Shown one piece after another: positions 1 through 8,059 of a DNA stretch of 64,000 nt (within the stretch, counting starts at the first letter, position 1; each line of letters starts with the position of its first letter). The DNA is from Gadus chalcogrammus (taxonomy: Eukaryota > Chordata > Actinopteri > Gadiformes > Gadidae), in assembly GCF_026213295.1 (NCBI RefSeq), contig NC_079413.1:24873402-24937401 (forward strand). Reading direction: 5' to 3'. Below the pieces are notes generated by a model. It was not told the DNA's origin. It saw only the letters and a list, made by a program, of their open reading frames with translations, and did no database searches. The position numbers and the translations under genes were made by a program.

Positions 1-359
1 CATGTCATGACCCATTCACTGGGTCAAATTGTTTGGGTTATGGTTTTTTTTTTTTTTTTTTTTTTTTTCTAACCCTTTTTTAGCTGGGCTCGGTCCGATC
101 CTGAATCTGCAGGAATTATGTTTCTAGCCCCTTCCTAGGCCGAGAAAATAACTTAAAACCAATTTTTTTTTTTTTTAAGGGTTAGGTTGAGTAGAAGGCA
201 CTCAAACATGTGCCGCGCAGCGGCACATGGGAGAGTGCCGAGAGAGTTCATCTTTTTTTTTTTTTTTTTTAACCTTTTTTTAGCTGGGCTCGGTCCGATC
301 CTGAATCTGCAGGAATTATGTTTCTAGCCCCTTCCTAGGCCGAGAAAATAAATTAAAAC

Positions 360-392
<33 letters not shown>
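1..392 (+). repeat. Partial type B subtelomeric unit (right-hand part only)
   Basis: The window opens inside a type B unit, at the GTCATGTCATGAC palindrome. The right-hand module is complete. It has a first copy of a ~100-bp direct repeat (TAGCTGGGC to AAAACCAATT, about 80-163), a short AAGGGTTAGG, the 43-bp interrupted dyad at 197-239, a poly-T tract, a second copy of the direct repeat (about 281-362) and a poly-T tract of about 30 bp. It corresponds to the end of unit 20 (31392-31780). An ITS follows at 393-468, including a GGGAAGGG variant. Confidence 0.9.
197..239. other. 43-bp interrupted dyad (hairpin/cruciform-forming)
   Basis: The inner arms CATGTGCCGC and GCGGCACATG are perfect 10-bp complements around a GCA loop. 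The outer arms GGCACTC and GAGTGCC add seven more pairs, separated from the inner stem by a 3x3 internal loop (AAA opposite GGA). The same element lies in almost every type B unit; coordinates are given in those entries. It is embedded between two stretches of telomere-like sequence. It could extrude as a cruciform, fold in a transcript, or bind a dimeric protein; the sequence does not say which. Confidence 0.9.
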
Positions 393-395
<3 letters not shown>

Positions 396-468
396 GGTTA
401 GGGTTAGGGAAGGGTTAGGGTTAGGGTTAGGGTTAGGGTTAGGGTTAGGGTTAGGGTTAGGGTTAGGA

Positions 469-764
469 TAGGGGGTTTTAACCACACTGCACCCGGGTGC
501 AGACCGTTTTCGGTGGATATCTTTTGACAGCAAGGTGCTAGAGAAACGGGAGGCAGACGCACCCCCCCCAAAGGGAGGAGCAGCTTTCCAACGGTGCCAA
601 GCCCGAGTCCGTGCGACCTTCACCCGCCGAGATATCGAGTCGGGCATCACATATGGTGCTGGCTGTAGCATGTTTGCACAGCGAAATCCTAAGTGTGCTC
701 CGTTGAGGTCCCCTCAGCAGCCACCAGATGGCAGAAGCGGCCCCTAACCGTCATCACGTGTTAG
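469..764 (+). repeat. Block C, copy 1 (CTCF-type site, E-box)
   Basis: A ~295-bp GC-richer segment between an ITS and block D. From left to right it holds GGATAGGGGGTTTTAACC, a perfect 16-bp palindrome CTGCACCCGGGTGCAG (487-502), a CpG-containing stretch, the CTCF core match at 721-734, CCCTAAC, and CACGTG at 755-760. It ends in TTAG, where other copies run straight into TTAGGG repeats. CpG content and position beside telomeric repeats resemble regions that drive telomeric-repeat RNA in mammals, but no transcript evidence is available here. No convincing open reading frame. Confidence 0.9.
721..734 (+). promoter_or_regulatory. CTCF core consensus match (block C copy 1)
   Basis: CCACCAGATGGCAG fits the vertebrate CTCF core consensus CCASYAGRKGGCRS at all 14 positions. 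It is followed within 30 bp by CCCTAAC and CACGTG. Binding is inferred from the motif only. Confidence 0.65.
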
Positions 765-930
765 TTTATTATTATTTCGTTTATTATTATATTATTTATT
801 TATGCAAGTCAGGATGTAGTCTATGAATCTGAAAGAAAAGTAGGTAAAATGCATCGCAATACAACAAATCAAATCTATTATATTCACACACAATATTGAT
901 TCCTGTTCCTTCACTTTGTTTTTCCAGTTG

Positions 931-956
931 GACACACACGCGCGCGCGCGCGCGCG

Positions 957-1038
<82 letters not shown>
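931..1038. repeat. CA/CG dinucleotide microsatellite
   Basis: A short CA run, then about ten CG dinucleotides, then a long uninterrupted CA run. Alternating purine-pyrimidine sequence with a CG core is the classic Z-DNA-prone composition. The matching tract in the second copy is 32318-32416. Confidence 0.95.
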
Positions 1039-1040
<2 letters not shown>

Positions 1041-1326
1041 GTCAAAGCTCTAGGTGTTCAAGGAGTATGTCCTTGTTCTTTAGCAGTGGGCCCTAGACTT
1101 TAAGGCATAAACTGTTTTGATCCGTGGTCACTTACCTCCATCAAGTAGACGAGACAAACCACTGCACCCACCTCATGAAGTAACAACCATTAGTCTGACA
1201 CTCAAACCATCAAAGAGCAGCCATTTTGAAAAGTGCAGCCATTTTGACCTCAAATCAAATGGAAATGCAATCAATGGAACCCAAAGACTATTGTTAGCAG
1301 AAGTAAAGTGCTTCGGTGTTTCATCG

Positions 1327-1365
1327 TGGACATGCCGTTTGTTTTTTATTCTGTAGGCATGTCCA
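1327..1365. other. Inverted repeat in block D
   Basis: TGGACATGCC and GGCATGTCCA are perfect 10-bp complementary arms around a 19-base loop. Function unknown. Confidence 0.75.
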
Positions 1366-1492
1366 AACTATTCCACAAAAGGGCAGAGTGGCCCCCTTTT
1401 GTCTCCATCTTAAACATTTACTTGTTTATTCATTCACTCCTTCATTTATTAATTTGTTTGTTAGTTTTTTCTTGTAGCTGCTTATGTGAAGA

Positions 1493-1527
1493 CGTCGACA
1501 GCTTGGAAGACGTCCAAGCTGTCGACG
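1493..1527. other. Perfect 15-bp-arm hairpin in block D
   Basis: The arms CGTCGACAGCTTGGA (1493-1507) and TCCAAGCTGTCGACG (1513-1527) are exact reverse complements around the loop AGACG. It lies just after a pyrimidine-rich stretch ending in TTGTAG that resembles a 3' splice site. It is unchanged at 32871-32905. It could be a transposon terminal remnant or an RNA hairpin. Confidence 0.85.
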
Positions 1528-1660
1528 ACCAGGACGAGCTCAGGCCCCCCGTGGTGTCAGCAGCCATGTGCTTGCCCAACCCAGTCTCACCAATATGCGT
1601 ACAGATCGCACGGTTTGACACTTTCAAAATGCGTGCAGTACATACGCCAAATGACCATTT

Positions 1661-1755
1661 CGCGTGCATATGATACGCAAAACCCAGCATTAACTACTGT
1701 GGAGGGAGGATGCGTCCATTCGCGTGCATATGATACGCAAATCCCAGCATTAACT
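1661..1755 (+). repeat. 60-bp tandem duplication in block D
   Basis: CGCGTGCATATGATACGCAA followed by A(A/T)CCCAGCATTAACT occurs at 1661-1695 and again at 1721-1755. A weaker related stretch (GCGTGCAG...CATACGCC) sits just upstream at about 1631. The period is 60 bp. Confidence 0.8.
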
Positions 1756-2169
1756 GAATGGGAAATGCAATATTTTAGGACAGATTCACCATTAAACGTG
1801 TTTCTAATGACATTTCTAGCGAGAAATGTACTTTTTCCTTGAATAATCTTCAGTCAGTGAATGTGTATGATCTTTATTAATCTTTATTATCTGAATGGGA
1901 AATGCAATATTTAAGGACCGATTCACCGTTAAACGTGTTTCTAATAACGTTTCTAGCGAGAAATATACTTTTACTTGCATAATCTTCAGTCAGTGATTGT
2001 GTCTGATCTTTAGTTTTATAGTTATTAGGAAGATTTTATCGGCTCGCTCGCATGTTTCAACGACGTCAGGTTGTTCAACCCAGTCGCCAAGAAAAAACGT
2101 CAGTGGTGTACGTTTCCATGAACACTGGATACGTAGCATTTCAACGTAAAAAATAGCGTGTTATACCTA
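1754..2169 (+). repeat. Dispersed block D element, copies 1 and 2
   Basis: Copy 1 (1754-1879) and copy 2 (1891-2169) both begin CTGAATGGGAAATGCAATAT and share TTCACC, AAACGTGTTTCTAAT, TCTAGCGAGAAAT and AATCTTCAGTCAGTGA. Copy 2 extends further into CGGCTCGCTCGCATGTTTC, CAACCCAGTCGCCAA and GCGTGTTATA. The two are near-tandem and diverged by scattered substitutions. They may be a short non-autonomous mobile element or a decayed satellite; no terminal repeats or target-site duplication were confirmed. Confidence 0.7.
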
Positions 2170-2254
2170 CAGTATCCACGTGTGCCGCTGTGGAGGCGGG
2201 TTTCGGGGTTTGGGTTTCACGGCTTTCGCGGCAAATTGTGGACACGATTGTTTA

Positions 2255-2399
2255 GGGGGGGGGGGGGAGACTGTTGTTGACCGGGGAGGGGGGGGGGGGG
2301 GAGAGACACGTTTGTTGAGACACGTTAGTTGAAGGGGGGGGGGGGGGGGACACGTTTGTTGAGGGGGGGGGGAGACACGTTTGTAGGGGGGGGGGGGGC
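2255..2399 (+). repeat. Poly-G minisatellite
   Basis: Runs of about 10-17 G alternate with spacers of the form GAGACACGTTTGTTGA. Five or so G runs on the + strand give strong G-quadruplex potential. Run lengths differ from the second copy at 33635-33771, as expected for slippage or homopolymer miscalls. Confidence 0.9.
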
Positions 2400-2693
2400 A
2401 CGCTCGACAACGAGAGTTGGTTTTTATTGAACGAGACTTCAACACGGAACAGCTGCGCGAAACGATGGTCACGTCACTCTCGGTGACGGTGTCGACAATA
2501 ATGAACACACGAACAATGTTAATAGAACAACACACAACCACATAACATCCCGAACCCATTAAACCCACTTAATCCTAACAACAAAACAAGTTAACAAAAG
2601 CCCCATTTGTCAACTGAGAACCCCAATTCCCAGAATCCCCCGCGGCTCCGGAACACGGCGTAGCTTATATTAATCTTTATTATCTGAATGGGA

Positions 2694-3064
2694 AATGCAA
2701 TATTTTAGGACCGATTCACCGTTAAACGTGTTTCTAATAACATTTCTAGCGAGAAATATACTTTTTAATTGCATAATCTTCAGTCAGTGATTGTGTCTGA
2801 TCTTTAGTTTTATAGTTATTAGGAGTTGATCGGCTCGCTCGCATGTTTCAACGACGTCAGGTTGCTTTCGCTAAACTAGCAGCTCACGTGCTTCCGGCGT
2901 TTGTGTTATTAAACTGTTACTTTATGTAACTTTTAATGATATCATCTTGTTAGAAACACGTATATCTGAGAGCCAACCCAGTCGCCAAAATCATACCTAC
3001 GTTGACACTGTACGTTTCGTGAACACTGGATTACGTCGCATTTCAACATAAAATTGCGTGTTAT
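2694..3064 (+). repeat. Dispersed block D element, copy 3 (interrupted)
   Basis: Repeats copy 2 from CTGAATGGGAAATGCAATAT through CATGTTTCAACGACGTCAGG (to about 2866). After about 105 bp of unrelated sequence it resumes at CAACCCAGTCGCC (2974) and ends at GCGTGTTATA. The interruption may be an insertion in copy 3 or a deletion in copy 2. The element ends exactly where the long CA microsatellite begins. Confidence 0.7.
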
Positions 3065-3290
<226 letters not shown>

Positions 3291-3519
3291 GGTGCATTTC
3301 GCTGCTAAAACCACAACAAAAAAATATTCCCTCAAATATTATTACTTTCAAAACGTTGGCCAAAATGGCCAATAATATCATTTTTTTTTGGGATGCTTCT
3401 AGGACATTTTGGGTGGATTTTGAACGGTATGTGGGGGGCACGTTTTTTGCAGGAAGATCTGGCTCCACCCCGGCGTGGTGGCGTCTCCTTTTGACCTTTT
3501 GACCCCAGACTTCTGGGGG

Positions 3520-3604
3520 TTAGGGTTAGGGTTAGGGTTAGGGTTAGGGTTAGGGTTAGGGTTAGGGTTAGGGTTAGGGTTAGGGTTAGGGTTAGGGTTA
3601 GGAT
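3520..3604 (+). repeat. ITS between block D and block C
   Basis: About 14 TTAGGG repeats. They start immediately after the palindrome CCCCAGACTTCTGGGG at the block D right border and lead into GGATAGGGGGTTTTAACC of the next block C. Confidence 0.95.
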
Positions 3605-3898
3605 AGGGGGTTTTAACCACACTGCACCCGGTGCAGACCGTTTTCGGTGGATATCTTTTGACAGCAAGGTGCTAGAGAAACGGGAGGCAGACGCACCCCC
3701 CCCAAAGGGAGGAGCAGCTTTCCAACGGTGCCAAGCCCGAGTCCGTGCGACCTTCACCCGCCGAGATATCGAGTCGGGCATCACATATGGTGCTGGCTGT
3801 AGCATGTTTGCACAGCGAAATCCTAAGTGTGCTCCGTAGAGGTCCCCTCAGCAGCCACCAGATGGCAGAAGCGGCCCCTAACCGTCATCACGTGTTAG
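3605..3898 (+). repeat. Block C, copy 2
   Basis: Same layout as the first copy. The 16-bp palindrome has lost one G here (CTGCACCCGGTGCAG). CTCF core at 3855-3868 and E-box CACGTG just before the terminal TTAG. It is followed by tail E rather than block D or TTAGGG. Confidence 0.9.
3855..3868 (+). promoter_or_regulatory. CTCF core consensus match (block C copy 2)
   Basis: CCACCAGATGGCAG, all 14 consensus positions matched, ~40 bp from the right end of the block. Confidence 0.65.
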
Positions 3899-3984
3899 TT
3901 TATTATTATTTATTATATATCATTCAACTGTATATGTGTAGTTACAGGCGGGGGTGTGTAGGTCTGTAGATATGCAGTGTAAGT
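3899..3984 (+). repeat. Tail E, copy 1
   Basis: It starts TTTATTATTATTTATTATATA, resembling the first bases of block D, then diverges into ATCATTCAACTG, a GGCGGGGGTGTGTAGG stretch and AAGTTTGGGG. It bridges block C and a degenerate ITS. No gene seen. Second copy at 35277-35365. Confidence 0.75.
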
Positions 3985-4140
3985 TTGGGGTTATGGTTTG
4001 GGAGGGTTAGGGTTATGGTTATGGTTAGGTGATTGGGTTATGGTTAGGGTTAGGGTTAGGGTTAGGGTTAGGGTTAGGGTTAGGGTTAGGGTTAGGGTTA
4101 GGGTTAGGGTTAGGGTTAGGGTTAGGGTTAGGGTTAGGTT
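3985..4140 (+). repeat. Degenerate then canonical ITS
   Basis: Begins with TTATGG and other variants (GGTTATGGTTATGGTTAGG) and becomes pure TTAGGG over the last ~100 bp before unit 1. The variant order differs slightly from the counterpart at 35366-35517. Confidence 0.9.
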
Positions 4141-4741
4141 AAGAGCCATCTACCACTTTTGAAAAACGGCATTTTGAGCTAGTTCGAGAACCGAGTGGAT
4201 CATGGGAATTCTTTTACCACCCAAGGATAGGTCTAGGCCCAGCGGACTTGCTTAAAAAATGTGGCGCCCCTGGCGTTTTTTTTGGGTACCGCAATTTCGA
4301 TTTTAAAGTTTAAAAGTGAAGCGTTTTTTTTTTTTATTGGATCATGGGAATTCTGAATAGTGCCAGTGGTAGCCCTTGGTCCCTTCTACATCCCCTAGAA
4401 ATTTGGAGCAATTTGGAGCCCCAAGTTTTAACATTGGACGACTTTTAAAATCGACCTCACGGGGGAAGGGGGTGGATCATGGGATCATGGTTGGGGTTGG
4501 GTGGTAGGATTTTATGAGGCCGACCTTTGTGCAAAATTTTGGCCACCTGGTGGCTTGTTTTGGTATAGAAAATGGGATTTTCATTTTTTTTTTTTTTTTT
4601 TCTAAGTGTGGAGTCAAGAAAATTTGTTAGTAAAAAAATAAGTTCCCACAGAAAGTGTCTAGGAGCACGTTTTAGGCCATTTCGAGTCTTTTTTTTTTAA
4701 TGTGAAAATTCATTAAATTTTTTTTTTTTTTTTTTTTTTAA

Positions 4742-4782
<41 letters not shown>

Positions 4783-5140
4783 GAAAATTCAAATTTTGTT
4801 TGTTGTTGTTTTTCTAATTCGAATTTTGAAAATTCATTCAATTTTTTTTTTTTTTTTTTTCAAGATGGCGCCGCCCATGGCTGCATTTCCCCCAAAACAG
4901 ATTTCCCCCATTGACAATGCATGGAGAGGCGGTTATTGCACTTACTTGGTTTGGTGAAGTTGTTATTGCACTTACTTGGTTTGGTGAAGTTGTCTGGTAG
5001 TCGATCGGGTAGTCTGTGTTGGCTCAAGTCATGTCATGACCCATTCACTGGGTCAAATTGTTTGGGTTATGGTTTTTTTTTTTTTTTTTTTTTCTGACCC
5101 TTTTTTAGCTGGGCTCGGTCCGATCCTGAATCTGCAGGAA
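4141..5140 (+). repeat. Subtelomeric unit 1, mosaic type A
   Basis: Type A at the left (ACTTTTGAAAAACGGC, GAACCGAGTGGATCATGG, ATTGGATCATGG) and right (CCCATGGCTG, GTTGTCTGGTAG, TTCTGACCC), but type B-like in the middle (CACCTGGTGGCTTG, a pure poly-T tract, GTGTGGAGTC). It carries a YY1-like CAAGATGGCGCC at 4861-4872 and the 30-bp duplication near 4931-4990. It ends TCTGCAGGAA then TTAGGG. The ITS 5141-5201 follows. Counterpart: unit 21. Confidence 0.9.
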
Positions 5141-5201
5141 TTAGGGTTAGGGTTAGGGTTAGGGTTAGGGTTAGGGTTAGGGTTAGGGTTAGGGTTAGGT
5201 T

Positions 5202-6458
5202 AAGAGCCATCTACCACTTTTTAAAAACGGCTTTTTTGAGCTAGTTCGAGAACGCAGCGGTGCATGGGAATTCGGCGACCACCCTGGGATAGGTCTAGGC
5301 CCAGCGGACTTGCTCAAAAAATGTGGCGCCCCTGGTGTTTTTTTTGGGTACTGCAATTTCGATTTTTAAACTTCAAAGTGAAGCGTTTTTTTTTTTGAGC
5401 GGTGCATGGGAATTTGGGATAGTGCCAGTGGTAGCCCTTGGGCCCCTCTTTATACCCTAGAAATTTGGAGCAATTTGGAGCCCCAAGTTTTAACATTGGA
5501 CGACTTTTAAAATCGACCTCACAGGAGAAGGGGGAGGTGCATGGGATCATGGTTGGGGTTGGGTGGTAGGATTTTATGAGGCCGACCTTTGTGCAAAATT
5601 TTGGCCACCTGGTGGCTTGTTTTGGTATAGAAAATGGGATTTTCATTTTTTTTTTTTTTTTTCTAAGTGTGGAGTCAAGAAAATTTGTTAGTAAAAAAAT
5701 AAGTTCCCACAGAAAGTGTCTAGGAGCACGTTTTAGGCCATTTCGAGTCTTTTTTTTTTTTTTTTTTTTTATGTGAAAATTCATTCAATTTTTTTTTTTT
5801 TTTTTTTTTTTTAATTAGAAATTTGATATATATTTTTTTTTTTTTTTTTTGAAAATTCAATTCAAATTTTGTTTGTTGTTTTTCTAATTCGAATTTTGAA
5901 AATTCATTCAATTTATTTTTTTTTTTTTTCAAGATGGCGCCGCCCATAGCTGCATTTTCCCCAAAACAGATTTCCCCCATTGACAATGCATGGAGAGGCG
6001 GTTATTGCACTTACTTGGTTTGGTGAAGTTGTTATTGCACTTACTTGGTTTGGTGAAGTTGTCAGGTAGTCGATCGGGTAGTCTGTGTTGGCTCAAGTCA
6101 TGTCATGACCCATTCACTGGGTCAAATTGTTTGGGTTATGGTTTTTTTTTTTTTTTTTTTTTTTTTTCTAACCCTTTTTTAGCTGGGCTCGGTCCGATCC
6201 TGAATCTGCAGGAATTATGTTTCTAGCCCCTTCCTAGGCCGAGAAAATAACTTAAAACCAATTTTTTTTTTTTTTAAGGGTTAGGTTGAGTAGAAGGCAC
6301 TCAAACATGTGCCGCGCAGCGGCACATGGGAGAGTGCCGAGAGAGTTCATCTTTTTTTTTTTTTTTTTTTAACCTTTTTTTAGCTGGGCTCGGTCCGATC
6401 CTGAATCTGCAGGAATTATGTTTCTAGCCCCTTCCTAGGCCGAGAAAATAAATTAAAC

Positions 6459-6493
<35 letters not shown>
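5202..6493 (+). repeat. Subtelomeric unit 2, type B
   Basis: Clean type B. Diagnostic sites are ACTTTTTAAAAACGGC, GAACGCAGCGGTGCATGG, CACAGGAGAAGGGGGAGG, CCCATAGCTG, GTTGTCAGGTAG and TTCTAACCC. Unlike type A it reads through GCAGGAATTATG into the dyad module, with the dyad at 6296-6338. The ITS 6494-6572, with a GGGAAGGG variant, leads into block C. Its positional counterpart, unit 22, looks like a blend of A and B. Confidence 0.92.
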
Positions 6494-6496
<3 letters not shown>

Positions 6497-6572
6497 GGTT
6501 AGGGTTAGGGAAGGGTTAGGGTTAGGGTTAGGGTTAGGGTTAGGGTTAGGGTTAGGGTTAGGGTTAGGGTTA

Positions 6573-6867
6573 GGATAGGGGGTTTTAACCACACTGCACC
6601 CGGGTGCAGACCGTTTTCGGTGGATATCTTTTGACAGCAAGGTGCTAGAGAAACGGGAGGCAGACGCACCCCCCCCAAAGGGAGGAGCAGCTTTCCAACG
6701 GTGCCAAGCCCGAGTCCGTGCGACCTTCACCCGCCGAGATATCGAGTCGGGCATCACATATGGTGCTGGCTGTAGCATGTTTGCACAGCGAAATCCTAAG
6801 TGTGCTCCGTTGAGGTCCCCTCAGCAGCCACCAGATGGCAGAAGCGGCCCCTAACCGTCATCACGTG
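6573..6867 (+). repeat. Block C, copy 3 (directly joined to TTAGGG)
   Basis: Complete C block whose final CACGTG runs directly into TTAGGG, with no D or E. This shows the right border most clearly: CCCTAAC (6849-6855), an 11-bp spacer carrying CACGTG, then GTTAGGG (from 6867), a small inverted telomere motif. Confidence 0.92.
6828..6841 (+). promoter_or_regulatory. CTCF core consensus match (block C copy 3)
   Basis: CCACCAGATGGCAG ends 26 bp before the first repeat of a 115-bp TTAGGG tract, the tightest CTCF-to-ITS spacing (shared with 38249-38262). Confidence 0.68.
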
Positions 6868-6982
6868 TTAGGGTTAGGGTTAGGGTTAGGGTTAGGGTTA
6901 GGGTTAGGGTTAGGGTTAGGGTTAGGGTTAGGGTTAGGGTTAGGGTTAGGGTTAGGGTTAGGGTTAGGGTTAGGGTTAGGTT
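6868..6982 (+). repeat. ITS, 115 bp
   Basis: About 19 perfect TTAGGG repeats between block C and unit 3. Matches 38289-38403 in length. Confidence 0.97.
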
Positions 6983-7998
6983 AAGAGCCATCTACCACTT
7001 TTGAAAAACGGCATTTTTGAGCTAGTTCGAGAACCGAGTGGATCATGGGAATTCTTTTACCACCCACGGATAGGTCTAGGCCCAGCGGACTTGCTTAAAA
7101 AATGTGGCGCCCCTGGCGTTTTTTTTGGGTACTGCAATTTCGATTTTAAAGTTTAAAAGTGAAGCGTTTTTTTTTTTTATTGGATCATGGGAATTCTGAA
7201 TAGTGCCAGTGGTAGCCCTTGGTCCCCTCTACATCCCCTAGAAATTTGGAGCAATTTGGAGCCCCAAGTTTTAACATTGGACGACTTTTAAAATCGACCT
7301 CACGGGGGAAGGGGGTGGATCATGGGATCATGGTTGGGGTTGGGTGGTAGGATTTTATGAGGCCGACCTTTGTGCAAAATTTTGGCCACCTGGTTGCTTG
7401 TTTTGGTATAGAAAATGGGATTTTCATTTTTTATTTTTATTTTTCTAAGTGTGGACTCAAGAAAATTTGTTAGTAAAAAAATAAGTTCCCACAGAAAGTG
7501 TCTAGGAGCACGTTTTAGGCCATTTCGAGTCTTTTTTTTTTTTTTTTTTTTAATGTGAAAATTCATTCAATTTTTTTATTTTTTTTTATTAGAATTTTTT
7601 TTTATTTTTTTTTTTTGAAATTTGAAAATTCAATTCAAATTTTGTTTGTTGTTGTTTTTCTAATTCGAATTTTGAAAATTCATTCAATTTTTTTTATTTT
7701 ATTTTATTTATTTTTTTCAAGATGGCGCCGCCCATGGCTGCATTTCCCCCAAAACAGATTTCCCCCATTGACAATGCATGGAGAGGCGGTTATTGCACTT
7801 ACTTGGTTTGGTGAAGTTGTTATTGCACTTACTTGGTTTGGTGAAGTTGTCTGGTAGTCGATCGGGTAGTCTGTGTTGGCTCAAGTCATGTCATGACCCA
7901 TTCACTGGGTCAAATTGTTTGGGTTATGGTTTTTTTTTTTTTTTTTTTTTTCTGACCCTTTTTTAGCTGGGCTCGGTCCGATCCTGAATCTGCAGGAA
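6983..7998 (+). repeat. Subtelomeric unit 3, type A
   Basis: Clean type A with the interrupted T tracts typical of the class (TTTTTATTTTTATTTTTC), GTGTGGACTC and CACCTGGTTGCTTG. It ends at TCTGCAGGAA. First unit of a three-unit repeat (units 3-5, homologous to 23-25). ITS 7999-8059 follows. Confidence 0.93.
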
Positions 7999-8059
7999 TT
8001 AGGGTTAGGGTTAGGGTTAGGGTTAGGGTTAGGGTTAGGGTTAGGGTTAGGGTTAGGTT

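Noticed and set aside
1308..1673. 121-codon open frame in block D, overlapping the hairpin and preceded by a splice-like TTGTAG
   Set aside because: Much of it is encoded by repeats and the inverted repeat, no domain is recognisable, and the other strand is also open there. It is repeated in block D copy 2 only because the whole block is duplicated.
2255..2568. Proline-rich minus-strand frame over the poly-G minisatellite
   Set aside because: Poly-C read as proline. Run lengths differ between copies and would shift the frame.
5240..5262. GTTCGAGAAC near the unit left end as a Pol III B box (SINE-like promoter)
   Set aside because: One mismatch to the B-box core, no A box found at suitable spacing, and T tracts would stop any Pol III transcript early. 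Not supported.
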